Shown here piece by piece: positions 47,151 to 55,170 of a DNA stretch of 64,000 nt. Origin of the DNA: an uncultured Oscillospiraceae bacterium (GTDB lineage: Bacteria > Bacillota > Clostridia > Oscillospirales > Acutalibacteraceae). The DNA is taken from positions 62,001 to 126,000 of the forward strand of contig CAOKRT010000002.1 of NCBI GenBank assembly GCA_948471205.1. Direction: 5' to 3'. Made by a program: the position numbers and the translations under genes. The notes beneath the pieces were generated by a model. The model had not been told where the DNA came from and did no database searches. It was given only the letters and a program-made list of their open reading frames with translations. Numbering within the stretch: the first letter of the stretch is position 1; each line of letters opens with the position of its first letter.

Positions 47151-48839
47151 ATGTCTTTAATTGTAAAACAAACACAAAATGCGTTAAGAGAAAGAATTAT
47201 GGAAGCACTTGGAAGAGCCGTTGCAAACGGAGAGCTCAGTGCAGAAATCATTCCCGATTTTATTATAGAAAGACCCTCCAACAGTGCAAACGGTGATTTT
47301 TCAACTAACGTTGCAATGGCGGGTGCAAAAGCCTTTAAAAAGGCGCCCCGTGCAATTGCCGAGAGCATTGTAAACAATCTTGACCTGGGTGATACGCTTT
47401 TTGACAGAGCAGAAATTGCAGGCCCGGGTTTCATTAACTTGTTCCTTTCTCAGCAGTACTACACCGAAATTTTAAAAGACATTTCGGCTAAAGGCGAAAA
47501 TTACGGTAAATCCGATTTCGGAAAAGGAAAAAAGGTGCTTGTTGAGTTTGTTTCCGCCAACCCTACCGGTCCGATGCATATAGGCAACGCAAGAGGCGGC
47601 GCAATCGGAGACTGCCTTGCTTCCGTGCTTGATTACGCAGGATATAACGTAAGCCGTGAATTTTATGTAAACGACGCAGGAAATCAGATTGAAAAATTCG
47701 CAACTTCCCTTGAGGTGCGTTATCTGCAGCTTTATAAGGATAATATTGAACTTCCGGAAGATGCATACCACGGGGCAGACATTACGGCCCATGCAAAAGC
47801 ATTTGCCGAAGAATTCGGAGATAAATATGCAGACGCAGACAGCGCCGAAAGAAGAAAAGCATTGGTTGATTTTGCACTGCCGAAAAACATTGCCGGACTT
47901 GAAAAGGATTTAATGCAGTATCGCATTAAATATGACCGTTGGTTTAAAGAAAGCAGCCTGCACAATGACGGTTCTGTAACCGAAGTGATAGACAAGCTTA
48001 AAGCGCTTGGTGTTACATACGAACAGGACGGAGCGCTTTGGTTTAAAGCATCTGAATTCGGTAATGATAAGGATATTGTGCTTATCCGTGCAAACGGTCT
48101 GCCGACTTATATTGTACCCGATATTGCTTACCACTATAATAAACTTGTAACAAGAGGAAATGATATTGCCATTGACGTTCTTGGTGCAGACCACCACGGC
48201 TATGTACCGAGAATGAAGGCAGCGCTTACTGCCCTCGGAATAGACGCAGACCGGTTGAACTGTGTTATTATGCAGATGGTAAGACTTGTAAGAGACGGCG
48301 AAACAATTAAGCTTTCAAAACGTTCGGGAAAAGCAATCACACTTACTACTTTGCTGGAAGAAGTGCCGATTGATGCTGCAAGATTTTTCTTTAACCTGCG
48401 TGAGCCCAATTCACATTTTGATTTTGACCTTGATTTGGCCGCACAGGAAACAAGCCAGAATCCTGTTTATTACGTACAGTATGCACATGCAAGAATATGT
48501 TCTATTCTGAAAAAAGCTGAAAATGACGGTGTTAAAATTCGCAAGGCTTCGGATAAAGAACTGAATCTTCTTCAATCTGCGGAAGAACTTGAATTAATCC
48601 GCCATCTGTCGGCATTAACAGATGAAATCATCACGTCGGCAAAGGTATGCGATCCCGCTAAAATTACGCATTATGTGATAGAACTTGCAACGCTTTTCCA
48701 TAAGTTCTATAATGCACAGCGTGTTATGTGTGATGACGAGGGAATTATGCAGGCAAGATTAAATCTTTGCATAGCTGTCAAAGATACTATAAGAAACATT
48801 CTTACAATGCTTAAAATTGATGCTCCATCATCAATGTAA
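47151..48839 (+). CDS. argS: Arginyl-tRNA synthetase
   Basis: A 562-residue class I synthetase. The N-terminal Add-1 tRNA-binding domain spans about 1-100. The HIGH motif is HIGN at His143 within FVSANPTGPMHIGNARGGAIGD. LGADHHGYVPRMKAAL follows in the catalytic domain, and the KMSKS equivalent is KLSKRSGKAITL. The DALR anticodon-binding domain ends the protein (about 440-562, YVQYAHARICSILKKAE). AGGAG lies before the ATG. Confidence 0.97.
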   Translation: MSLIVKQTQNALRERIMEALGRAVANGELSAEIIPDFIIERPSNSANGDFSTNVAMAGAKAFKKAPRAIAESIVNNLDLGDTLFDRAEIAGPGFINLFLSQQYYTEILKDISAKGENYGKSDFGKGKKVLVEFVSANPTGPMHIGNARGGAIGDCLASVLDYAGYNVSREFYVNDAGNQIEKFATSLEVRYLQLYKDNIELPEDAYHGADITAHAKAFAEEFGDKYADADSAERRKALVDFALPKNIAGLEKDLMQYRIKYDRWFKESSLHNDGSVTEVIDKLKALGVTYEQDGALWFKASEFGNDKDIVLIRANGLPTYIVPDIAYHYNKLVTRGNDIAIDVLGADHHGYVPRMKAALTALGIDADRLNCVIMQMVRLVRDGETIKLSKRSGKAITLTTLLEEVPIDAARFFFNLREPNSHFDFDLDLAAQETSQNPVYYVQYAHARICSILKKAENDGVKIRKASDKELNLLQSAEELELIRHLSALTDEIITSAKVCDPAKITHYVIELATLFHKFYNAQRVMCDDEGIMQARLNLCIAVKDTIRNILTMLKIDAPSSM

Positions 48840-48863
48840 TCAACCGTAAAAGAGAGGCAAACT

Positions 48864-50285
48864 ATGTCATCAGTAAGAAGCAGACTGCTTCATATAATAG
48901 GCGGCAGCGTATTCAGATATATTTATAAAAACCCAAAGCAAAATATGCTCAGGCTTGTTAAGCTCGGGAAAAAATTTGCGGGAAAAATGTATCCTGAAAG
49001 CACATTTAAAACGCCTATTGATATTATTTCAGACGAAAACAACATATGGCACCAATATCTTTTTAACGGAATGAATGATGTAGATAAGGATTTGCTTGCG
49101 CATGCCGTTCTTACATTCGCAATTGACCTTGGCTTAATCGGAACATCCACACTTCGTAAAAAAAGAGATGAAATGCACTGTAACATTCCGTGGGTGGTTC
49201 TGCTGGATCCGACCTCGGCCTGTAATTTAAAATGCAAGGGCTGCTGGGCGGCGGAATACGGATATCAGTCCAATCTAACGCTTGACGAAATGCGCAAAAT
49301 TATCAGAGAATGCAAAGAATTGGGAACACATTTCTTTATGTATACAGGCGGTGAACCGCTTATAAGAAAAAAAGAACTGGTAACCCTTGCTCTGGAAAAC
49401 CCGGACTGTATTTTTCTTGCTTATACAAACGGAACGCTGGTAGATGAAGCATTCTGCAAAGATTTAAAGAAATGCAAAAATTTCGGACTTGCTCTTTCCA
49501 TCGAAGGAACAGAGGAAACAAACGACAACAGGCGCGGTGCAGGTGCATATAAAACCACACTTGATGCAATGGCGCTTTTGAAAAAGCACGGCTGTATTTT
49601 CGGCACATCAATCTGCTACACAAGCAAGAACTGCGAAGCTGTAACCAGTGATGCATTTTTTGATAAAATGATTGCATGCGGCGCGAAATATATGTGGTAT
49701 TTCCACTATATGCCTGTTGGCAGTGATGCAGACACGGAATTGCTTTTATCACCGGAGCAGCGTGAACATGTTTACCGCACACTCCGTGCAAAGCGAAACA
49801 GTAAAACCGGCAAGCCGATTTTCACTGTAGATTTTCAGAATGATGCAGAGTTTGTCGGCGGCTGTATTGCAGGCGGAAGAAATTATTTTCATATCAATTC
49901 CGAGGGCGATGCCGAGCCTTGCGTATTTATCCACTATTCAGATTCCAACATCCGTGAAAAATCTATTTTGGAATGCCTGAAATCTCCGCTTTTTAATGAG
50001 TATTATAAAGGGCAGCCTTTTAATAAAAACATGCTACGTCCTTGTCCTATGCTTGAAAATCCGCAGGCACTGCGAAAAATGGTTAACCGCAGCGGTGCGA
50101 AATCAACAAATCTGCTGAAAGCTGAAAGTGCAGATGCGCTTTGCTCCAAATGTGACGCTTACGCAGAAAGCTGGGCTTCAAAAGCAAAGGAAATTTGGGA
50201 AGAAAAGGAACGCTTTAAACCTTTTACGCAGTATTACAGAGATACCCCTGAAGGCAAAATAAATTATAATCCCGATAATTATTAA
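48864..50285 (+). CDS. Radical SAM protein with SPASM-like C-terminal region (paralogue 2)
   Basis: A 473-residue paralogue of the protein at 2270-3700, with the same order: N-terminal helical domain (1-105), HCNIPWVVLLDPTSACNLKCKGCWAAEYG with cluster cysteines Cys120, Cys124 and Cys127, FMYTGGEPLIRK, FAWYFxYMPVG-like block (MWYFHYMPVG), and the auxiliary region GCIAGGRNYFHIN, GDAEPC, RPCP. Unlike paralogue 1 it also has a CSKC pair near residue 427 (ADALCSKCDAYAESW), which could complete an auxiliary iron-sulfur cluster. Last intact gene after argS; GAGAGGC before the ATG. Substrate unknown. Confidence 0.85.
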   Translation: MSSVRSRLLHIIGGSVFRYIYKNPKQNMLRLVKLGKKFAGKMYPESTFKTPIDIISDENNIWHQYLFNGMNDVDKDLLAHAVLTFAIDLGLIGTSTLRKKRDEMHCNIPWVVLLDPTSACNLKCKGCWAAEYGYQSNLTLDEMRKIIRECKELGTHFFMYTGGEPLIRKKELVTLALENPDCIFLAYTNGTLVDEAFCKDLKKCKNFGLALSIEGTEETNDNRRGAGAYKTTLDAMALLKKHGCIFGTSICYTSKNCEAVTSDAFFDKMIACGAKYMWYFHYMPVGSDADTELLLSPEQREHVYRTLRAKRNSKTGKPIFTVDFQNDAEFVGGCIAGGRNYFHINSEGDAEPCVFIHYSDSNIREKSILECLKSPLFNEYYKGQPFNKNMLRPCPMLENPQALRKMVNRSGAKSTNLLKAESADALCSKCDAYAESWASKAKEIWEEKERFKPFTQYYRDTPEGKINYNPDNY

Positions 50286-50378
50286 AAAACAAACAGTACG
50301 GACACCTTTGATAACGACGGTTTCCTCAAACTTGCAAATCAGGCAAGAGAAATATATGATAAAATAATTTTATATTGA
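50286..50378 (+). pseudogene. Coding remnant in frame behind the radical SAM stop codon
   Basis: Thirty sense codons follow the TAA at 50283-50285 in the same frame before a TGA at 50376-50378. They read as protein-like sequence (STDTFDNDGFLKLANQAREI...). Bases 50332-50350 match 54199-54217 at 17 of 19 positions, and both are read in the same phase ([LF]A[ND]QA[RK][ED]). It has no start codon of its own. It is either an eroded gene end or chance; the family is unknown. Confidence 0.4.
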
Positions 50379-50390
50379 TTCGTTAATTTT

Positions 50391-50416
50391 GAGGCAGGAT
50401 TTTCCTGCCTCATTTT
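50391..50416 (+). terminator. Terminator of the ddl-to-radical SAM operon
   Basis: GAGGCAGG (50391-50398) pairs perfectly with CCTGCCTC (50404-50411) around a 5-base loop, followed by ATTTTATAT. The 341-base gap 50286-50626 otherwise holds the remnant above and the promoter below. Confidence 0.8.
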
Positions 50417-50499
50417 ATATGCTATTGTTGGCAGAAAAATTTTATAAAAATATAAATTTTGCATTTATGCCACAATATTGTGCATTTTTGCAAAATCTC

Positions 50500-50528
50500 T
50501 TGACAAAATATTTTCAATATTCTTTAAT
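50500..50528 (+). promoter_or_regulatory. Sigma-A promoter of the ECF sigma factor gene
   Basis: Perfect TTGACA (50500-50505), 17 bases, TTTAAT (50523-50528). About 90 bases of leader follow before the RBS. Confidence 0.6.
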
Positions 50529-50626
50529 TAAATTAGGATTGTTTATCAAAAAAATGGAATTTTAAAGGATATAGTATTGCAAGAACATTTATATATAGCC
50601 AAGCAATATAAAGCAAGGAGAATATT

Positions 50627-51202
50627 TTGATTAAATTTAAACAAAAATCTAAAAACACAGATAAAGCAATGTCCGTTGAAGAAATAATGAATTATTGCGA
50701 ACAATACCGAGAACAATTGATGCAGTATTGCTTACAGTATTTTAATTATGAATACGAGTATGCAGAAGATTGTGTTCAAGATGCTTATGTTGCATTGCTT
50801 GAAAATCTTAATACCGGTGTTGAAATAAAAAATTATAAATCATGGCTGTATGCTGTTGTTCTCAATTACAAAAACAAAACAATTAAAGATAAAATCAAAC
50901 GCAATGAATTTCATTTTGCCGATAATGAAGAAAAAGATAAAGCAGTTGAAAATTCAAAATCGTATAATCCTGATTACATAGACCAAATGACAACTGATAT
51001 AATGATTGAAGAGCAGGCATTATATATTATTTCACAGCTTGGTCCTGATGAAAAAGAATTATATATATCGTATTATTGGAAACATAAAAAGTTAAAGGAT
51101 ATAGCTGTTGAATTGAATGTTACATACGATACAATACGAAAGCGAAACGGAAAACTAAAGAAAAAGTTATATAAACAAATAAAAGATTTCGAAGATTTTT
51201 AA
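50627..51202 (+). CDS. ECF-type RNA polymerase sigma factor
   Basis: A 191-residue sigma-70 family protein with region 2 (about 20-85, YCEQYREQLMQYCLQYFNYEYEYAEDCVQDAYVALLENL..IKNYKSWLYAVVLNYKNKTIKDKIKR) and region 4 (about 130-185, QLGPDEKELYISYYWKHKKLKDIAVELNVTYDTIRKRNGKLKKKLYKQI), and no region 3, as in ECF sigmas. The start appears to be TTG at 50627, 6 bases after AAGGAG. Lysine- and asparagine-rich, more AT-rich than its neighbours to the left. The next gene encodes a membrane protein of the anti-sigma type, and a repeated promoter-like element stands before that gene and again 1.4 kb downstream. Confidence 0.85.
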   Translation: MIKFKQKSKNTDKAMSVEEIMNYCEQYREQLMQYCLQYFNYEYEYAEDCVQDAYVALLENLNTGVEIKNYKSWLYAVVLNYKNKTIKDKIKRNEFHFADNEEKDKAVENSKSYNPDYIDQMTTDIMIEEQALYIISQLGPDEKELYISYYWKHKKLKDIAVELNVTYDTIRKRNGKLKKKLYKQIKDFEDF

Positions 51203-51211
51203 AAATAATCC

Positions 51212-51240
51212 TTCACATTTTTCGGTTAATTGACACTATA
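51212..51240 (+). promoter_or_regulatory. Candidate ECF sigma promoter, copy 1
   Basis: TTCACATTTTTC (51212-51223), four bases, AATTGACACTATA (51228-51240). The same 25 conserved bases with the same spacing recur at 52606-52634 and nowhere else I could find. This copy lies in the gap between the sigma gene and the anti-sigma gene, 18 bases before its GTG start. Read as a sigma-A site, the -10 would fall inside the RBS, so an ECF -35/-10 reading (CACATTTTT and ACACTATA) fits better. Confidence 0.6.
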
Positions 51241-51258
51241 AAAACAGGAGGTAATACT

Positions 51259-52035
51259 GTGAAGAAAAAATTAAGTAAAAAGAAACTGAAAAAAATGATA
51301 ACTTCTGATTTTACTGATTTATCAACAGAAGAAATAAAAGCACTTATACAAAAGGAGGTTGATAAAGGAGCTGATGCGTTAGACACCGATTACATTGATC
51401 TTTGTTTTGAATTGCTGTCCATAAAAAATAATGACACGAATAAAAGAAAAATTAAATTTACGAAAGCCGCCAAAGTTTTATTAACTGCTGCGGTATTAAT
51501 GGTTATATTCATTTCAACAATTACCGTATCAGCACAATTCAATTTAAATATTCCGCAGAAAATAGCGCAGTTAATTAACGGCAATGCTGAAATTGACTAT
51601 AATTTAGAAAATGCTGATACAACGGCTGACGGATATGCATTGTTAGATACTAATTTGGCAAAACAGCTTGCAGATTATGGAATTACTCCTGTTACATTTC
51701 CTGAGGAGATGATAAAAGAAAATTGTAAGATAACTAAAATTGAAAGTATATCTTCTGATGATTTTTCAAAGATTATCAGTATTGATTTTGATTATAATAA
51801 TCAACATGGCTGTTTAACTATTGAACAAATGTCAAAAGAACTTGAATCAACAGGTGTCAGTACTGTTATGGACGTTAAATCAGGACAGATGATAAATATT
51901 AACGGTATGGATGTTTTATTATTTGAACAAGAAAGAAATTGTAAAATTAAATACAAAGACAATCTCACAAGTTATGATATTTATTTAGAATGTGATTTTC
52001 AATATGCAATTAGATTGGCAAAATCAATTAAATAA
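51259..52035 (+). CDS. Putative anti-sigma factor, membrane protein with DUF4367-like domain
   Basis: A 258-residue protein. The first 75 residues are cytoplasmic, highly basic then acidic (KKKLSKKKLKKMITSDFTDLSTEEIKALIQKEV), as expected for a sigma-binding segment. One membrane helix follows at about 76-97 (KVLLTAAVLMVIFISTITVSA). The extracytoplasmic domain ends with DVKSGQMININGMDVLLFEQERNCKIKYKDNLTSYDIYLECDFQ, a pattern of the DUF4367 family common in clostridial anti-sigma proteins. There is no zinc-binding HxxxCxxC motif. The start is GTG with AGGAGG before it. Position directly after the sigma gene supports the role; binding is inferred. Confidence 0.7.
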   Translation: MKKKLSKKKLKKMITSDFTDLSTEEIKALIQKEVDKGADALDTDYIDLCFELLSIKNNDTNKRKIKFTKAAKVLLTAAVLMVIFISTITVSAQFNLNIPQKIAQLINGNAEIDYNLENADTTADGYALLDTNLAKQLADYGITPVTFPEEMIKENCKITKIESISSDDFSKIISIDFDYNNQHGCLTIEQMSKELESTGVSTVMDVKSGQMININGMDVLLFEQERNCKIKYKDNLTSYDIYLECDFQYAIRLAKSIK

Positions 52036-52050
52036 AGGATGGATAAAATT

Positions 52051-52539
52051 ATGAAAAAGTATATATCTGTATATTTAGCAATTCTAATGATAATTTCTTG
52101 TTTTGCACCTGCTACAGTTTTTGCTGCAGACAGTACAGAAGATAATATTTATTGTACACAAGAGAAATTTGATTCACTTGAGCATACTTGTGCTGTTGGT
52201 ACATCTCTTTATTCAACCGGATTAATCATAAATAAAAATCTTGTTATAGCAAAAGACGGAACCACATTAATAATTAAAGGAACAACTGAAGGAAACAACG
52301 AAGTAATGAAATGCGGATTTACAAAAGTTGTTATACAAAGAAGAGTTTCTTCAAGTGGATTATGGTCAAATTATAAAACATATAATGATCTGTATTCAGA
52401 AAGTAATAAATATAATTTAAATAAATCACTTACTGTTGAAAAAGGCTATCAATACAGAGTGACTGCAACACATTACGCAAAAAAATCTTTATTTTCAACT
52501 CAAAAAATTGATTCAGCAACAGGTTATTTAACATTTTGA
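52051..52539 (+). CDS. Small secreted protein (DUF6147-like)
   Basis: About 162 residues: a signal peptide (MKKYISVYLAILMIISCFAPATVFAADS, cleavage after AFA-like VFA-A) and a small beta-rich mature domain with two cysteines near its start (YCTQEKFDSLEHTC) and a third at KCGF. The late region SSSGLWSNYKTYNDLYSESNKYNLNKSLTVEKGYQYRVTATHYAKK resembles small secreted clostridial proteins (DUF6147), from memory and without a search. The ATG at 52051 gives the better signal peptide; the frame opens at 52039. It follows the anti-sigma gene closely and likely shares its transcript. Confidence 0.65.
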   Translation: MKKYISVYLAILMIISCFAPATVFAADSTEDNIYCTQEKFDSLEHTCAVGTSLYSTGLIINKNLVIAKDGTTLIIKGTTEGNNEVMKCGFTKVVIQRRVSSSGLWSNYKTYNDLYSESNKYNLNKSLTVEKGYQYRVTATHYAKKSLFSTQKIDSATGYLTF

Positions 52540-52605
52540 ATACATACATTTTAATGGCAAAATTGTTCCGTCATTACTTTCTTTGAAAAAATATTAAAAT
52601 AATTG

Positions 52606-52634
52606 TTCACATTTTTCCAAAAATTGACACTATA
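52606..52634 (+). promoter_or_regulatory. Candidate ECF sigma promoter, copy 2
   Basis: TTCACATTTTTC (52606-52617), four bases, AATTGACACTATA (52622-52634), identical in both conserved blocks and in spacing to copy 1. About 135 bases later the phospholipase-like gene begins. The gap 52540-52773 also holds an 8-codon frame (ATG at 52672) that I do not regard as a gene. Here a sigma-A reading (TTGACA, 17 bases, TATTTT) is also possible. Confidence 0.55.
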
Positions 52635-52773
52635 TATTTGAGAGGATATTTTCTTGAATAATTTTCTATTATGAAAGAGGTGTTTCCGATGTACTAAAAT
52701 ACTAATGTTGTATGATATATAACATTTTCGTTTTAAATATTTATTTTAATTAAAATAAAGGAGAGGTAAATTT

Positions 52774-53739
52774 ATGAAAAAAGTTAAAAAGGTTTTTTGC
52801 TCACTGGCAGCATTTATTCTATGTATAACCAGTTTATGCATACCCGTATCAGCTGTGGCAAATACAGATGATGCAACAGTTTGTTCTGTAACCAAAGAAA
52901 ATCATATTTTATTTAGCAGACTGTTTTTTGATAATCATGAAGATATTGAAAAACTAACTGAATATTTTAATGATGATGTTGTGGTAAAAACTGATTTTCA
53001 GTCAATTGAAACATTGAATATTGATAATATCATTTCAGAATTGGGTTTGAATACGAATACCGAAGAAACAATTTGCATTCTTAAAAACATTTTTGAAATA
53101 AATGAATATGTTGAAGAAGAAAAAATTGCCGATGCAACAGAAGGATTCTTTCCTTTTGACAATATAGGTGGATTATTTTCTGAAGAGCTGACATTAAACG
53201 GCGGTATTCAGCCTTTATGGGGAGCTGATGTGCACAGAGATGATACAGCATCACTTGCCAAAGCCTACTTCACTACTGCTGTTGCTGAAAAAATAGGGAA
53301 ATATAATAGAGAGGTTGATGTTAAATATTCATCCGGAGTAGGTGCAATTGTAAATCAACAAAACCAATACATACACTTCAATCAATATGCATCTGGCAGT
53401 GACGATAGTAGAGATTATGCAGCATCAACATGGTTTGTTGCATGCAGTCTGAGCTGGAAAAACGGAAATAAAGAGGATGCATATATGTATTTAGGTTATG
53501 CCCTTCATCCGTTACAAGACAAAGAGGCTCACGGACAAATTGGCAGAGGAAAAGCAATTCCTTCTCACACTTATACATATGGCAGTAATAGGCATCATGC
53601 TGATGACACGATTGGGTGGGAATGGACTGACAGCAACAGAAATGAACTTAAAAGTGTCTCTGGAAGCAAAAAAAGATACAATGCAGCAGTTAGTATCACA
53701 AAAACCTGGCTTAGTAAGTATAAAGACATCTTAAAATAA
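52774..53739 (+). CDS. Secreted protein resembling zinc-dependent phospholipase C
   Basis: A 321-residue protein with signal peptide (KVFCSLAAFILCITSLCIPVSAVA), an acidic 120-residue pro-region-like segment, and a C-terminal half that resembles zinc-dependent phospholipases C. Trp149 followed by His154 (LWGADVH) is like the N-terminal Trp-His of mature enzymes. H245-PLQ-D249 followed by His253 resembles the HxxxD..H metal-binding stretch in AYMYLGYALHPLQDKEAH. Further His are at 265, 274 and 275, with acidic partners at 277, 278 and 283. The spacing D249 to H253 is shorter than in Bacillus cereus PLC, and the mature part (about 173 residues) is small. Function is therefore provisional. GGAGAGG precedes the ATG; copy 2 of the ECF-like element lies upstream. 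Confidence 0.6.
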   Translation: MKKVKKVFCSLAAFILCITSLCIPVSAVANTDDATVCSVTKENHILFSRLFFDNHEDIEKLTEYFNDDVVVKTDFQSIETLNIDNIISELGLNTNTEETICILKNIFEINEYVEEEKIADATEGFFPFDNIGGLFSEELTLNGGIQPLWGADVHRDDTASLAKAYFTTAVAEKIGKYNREVDVKYSSGVGAIVNQQNQYIHFNQYASGSDDSRDYAASTWFVACSLSWKNGNKEDAYMYLGYALHPLQDKEAHGQIGRGKAIPSHTYTYGSNRHHADDTIGWEWTDSNRNELKSVSGSKKRYNAAVSITKTWLSKYKDILK

Positions 53740-53792
53740 ACATTCTATTTACAAGTATTTCCAAAAATACTACCGGAAGGATGGTGGACTAT

Positions 53793-54194
53793 ATGAATAA
53801 TTTAAAACCCATTATTGTATATTGGTTAAGCGTTTTGATATTCTATATCATGAACTTTTTCGATTTTTTAAGCTGGAAAAACACTTGCATTATTTTGTGG
53901 GGCACATTTTTGATTCTTAATATCCTTATGGGCTTATTCAATAAACTGAAAAAGATTTATATCGGAATAATTATCGTTGAACTTCAGTTTATTATTTGCG
54001 GAGCGATAAATATATTCGCAACAAGAGAAGTGCCTTTTACACCTACAGCAATCGAAAATATAGCAGGCTATGGCAACCTCATGTTAGCTTGTTTTGGCGA
54101 ACCTAATATTTGGAAAGCATTGATAACAATGCTTCTGCCGTTATCAACGTTATTAGGTGTTGGATTACAAATTAAGTATTTCCAAAAGCGGTAA
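53793..54194 (+). CDS. Small polytopic membrane protein of unknown function
   Basis: A 133-residue hydrophobic protein with about four membrane helices (PIIVYWLSVLIFYIMNFF, NTCIILWGTFLILNILMGLF, IYIGIIIVELQFIICGAINIF, ALITMLLPLSTLLGVGLQI). No family recognised. The ATG at 53793 has GGAAGGATGGTGG before it; the open frame starts four codons earlier inside that site. It lies 50 bases after the phospholipase-like gene with no terminator between, so it may be co-expressed. Two stop codons in a row end it, and a coding remnant continues in the same frame. Confidence 0.6.
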   Translation: MNNLKPIIVYWLSVLIFYIMNFFDFLSWKNTCIILWGTFLILNILMGLFNKLKKIYIGIIIVELQFIICGAINIFATREVPFTPTAIENIAGYGNLMLACFGEPNIWKALITMLLPLSTLLGVGLQIKYFQKR

Positions 54195-54197
54195 TAA

Positions 54198-54350
54198 TTT
54201 GCAGATCAGGCAAAAGATTATTCAAAAACATCAGGCGTTGCTTCTGTAACAAGCGGAAATCATTTTGAATATGTCTATATTTTGTGTGCAGCAATATATG
54301 ACAACAATTTGAATCACTGTGCAAGTGCTGATTTCACATATGAATTTTGA
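54198..54350 (+). pseudogene. Coding remnant, 50 codons without a start
   Basis: After TAATAA the frame of the preceding gene stays open for 50 codons to a TGA at 54348-54350, reading FADQAKDYSKTSGVASV.. and FEYVYILCAAIYDNN... It has protein-like composition but no start codon or RBS. Its first 19 bases match the remnant at 50332-50350. Family unknown. It may be the end of a gene lost when the block was assembled. Confidence 0.45.
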
Positions 54351-54404
54351 TTTTGCTATTTGAATTGGCAGCATCAAATAAATAATTAAAGTAGTAATGC
54401 AAAA

Positions 54405-54430
54405 AGGGCAAAGTGGAAACGCTTTGCCCT
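54405..54430 (+). other. Perfect hairpin with GAAA tetraloop just before an RBS
   Basis: AGGGCAAAGTG (54405-54415) pairs with CGCTTTGCCCT (54420-54430), 11 pairs including one G-U, closed by GAAA. On the plus strand it is followed by GTAAGGAG, the RBS of the next gene, with no T-run. On the minus strand TTTTTG follows, so it would act as a terminator only for leftward transcription. Confidence 0.6.
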
Positions 54431-54447
54431 GTAAGGAGATATGGACT

Positions 54448-55170
54448 ATGAAAAAAGTAAAAATTATTATTCCGATAATTTTATTAATAATCGTTACAGG
54501 AATGATATCTGCTTATTCCATATATGGCAGTACGCTGATTGATATTACAAGTGAAAAATCAATTAATAAACATATTGCAATAGAACCCGAAAAACCTATT
54601 ACAATATTAAAAACAGCAAAAGTCGGTGATTATTTTGGAATTCTGTATCAGGATCCTTCAAATGAAGAATATGATTATAGCTTCAGATACATAACAAAAT
54701 CTCCGTTTTATAAAAACCGCTATTATAATATTGGGTCATGTTCAAATTTTACAGGAAGTGAAATTTTGGATTTTACCCCAATAAAGTCGTCTAACGAAGA
54801 GAAAAACAAAACGGATATATTTCTTCATTACTTCGGAAAAAATAGATATACATATGACACATGCAGCATTTTTACATATAACCGTACAGAGAATGTCATA
54901 AATTATGAAGAAATCACAAAAACGGAAGAAATCACTGAAAAAATGAATGCAATGGCAGCTTCATTAAAAAAAATTGATGAAATTGAACTGCCAAATAATA
55001 ATATTTTTATCATAACCAAAACCTATGATTTAGATTATCCTTATGAAGACATGCTGATTTATGATGGTTCGGTTACTGAAGAAAAGGCAAAACAGGATAT
55101 GATGGCAGAAGCGGATGTAATAATTAAAGAATACTACGATTTTTATTTGAAAGGAAAAAATAATGCGTAA
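54448..55170 (+). CDS. Membrane-anchored protein of unknown function
   Basis: A 240-residue protein with one N-terminal membrane helix (about 3-27, KVKIIIPIILLIIVTGMISAYSI) and an extracytoplasmic domain without recognised motifs; YGILY-like strands (VGDYFGILYQDPSNEEYDYSF) and a helical C-terminus (SVTEEKAKQDMMAEADVIIKEYYDFYLKG) can be seen. AGGAG 9 bases before the ATG at 54448 decides the start; the longer open frame would run through the hairpin. It overlaps the following lipoprotein gene by 8 bases. Confidence 0.65.
   Translation: MKKVKIIIPIILLIIVTGMISAYSIYGSTLIDITSEKSINKHIAIEPEKPITILKTAKVGDYFGILYQDPSNEEYDYSFRYITKSPFYKNRYYNIGSCSNFTGSEILDFTPIKSSNEEKNKTDIFLHYFGKNRYTYDTCSIFTYNRTENVINYEEITKTEEITEKMNAMAASLKKIDEIELPNNNIFIITKTYDLDYPYEDMLIYDGSVTEEKAKQDMMAEADVIIKEYYDFYLKGKNNA

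Noticed and set aside
52625-52647. TTGACA-17-TATTTT as an ordinary sigma-A promoter for the phospholipase-like gene
   Set aside because: Possible, but the same 29-base element at 51212-51240 cannot work that way because the -10 would fall in the RBS. Conservation also extends well upstream of TTGACA. Kept only as an alternative.
52672-52698. Eight-codon ORF (MKEVFPMY) after the second ECF-like element
   Set aside because: It has no RBS of its own at sensible spacing and is too short to distinguish from chance.
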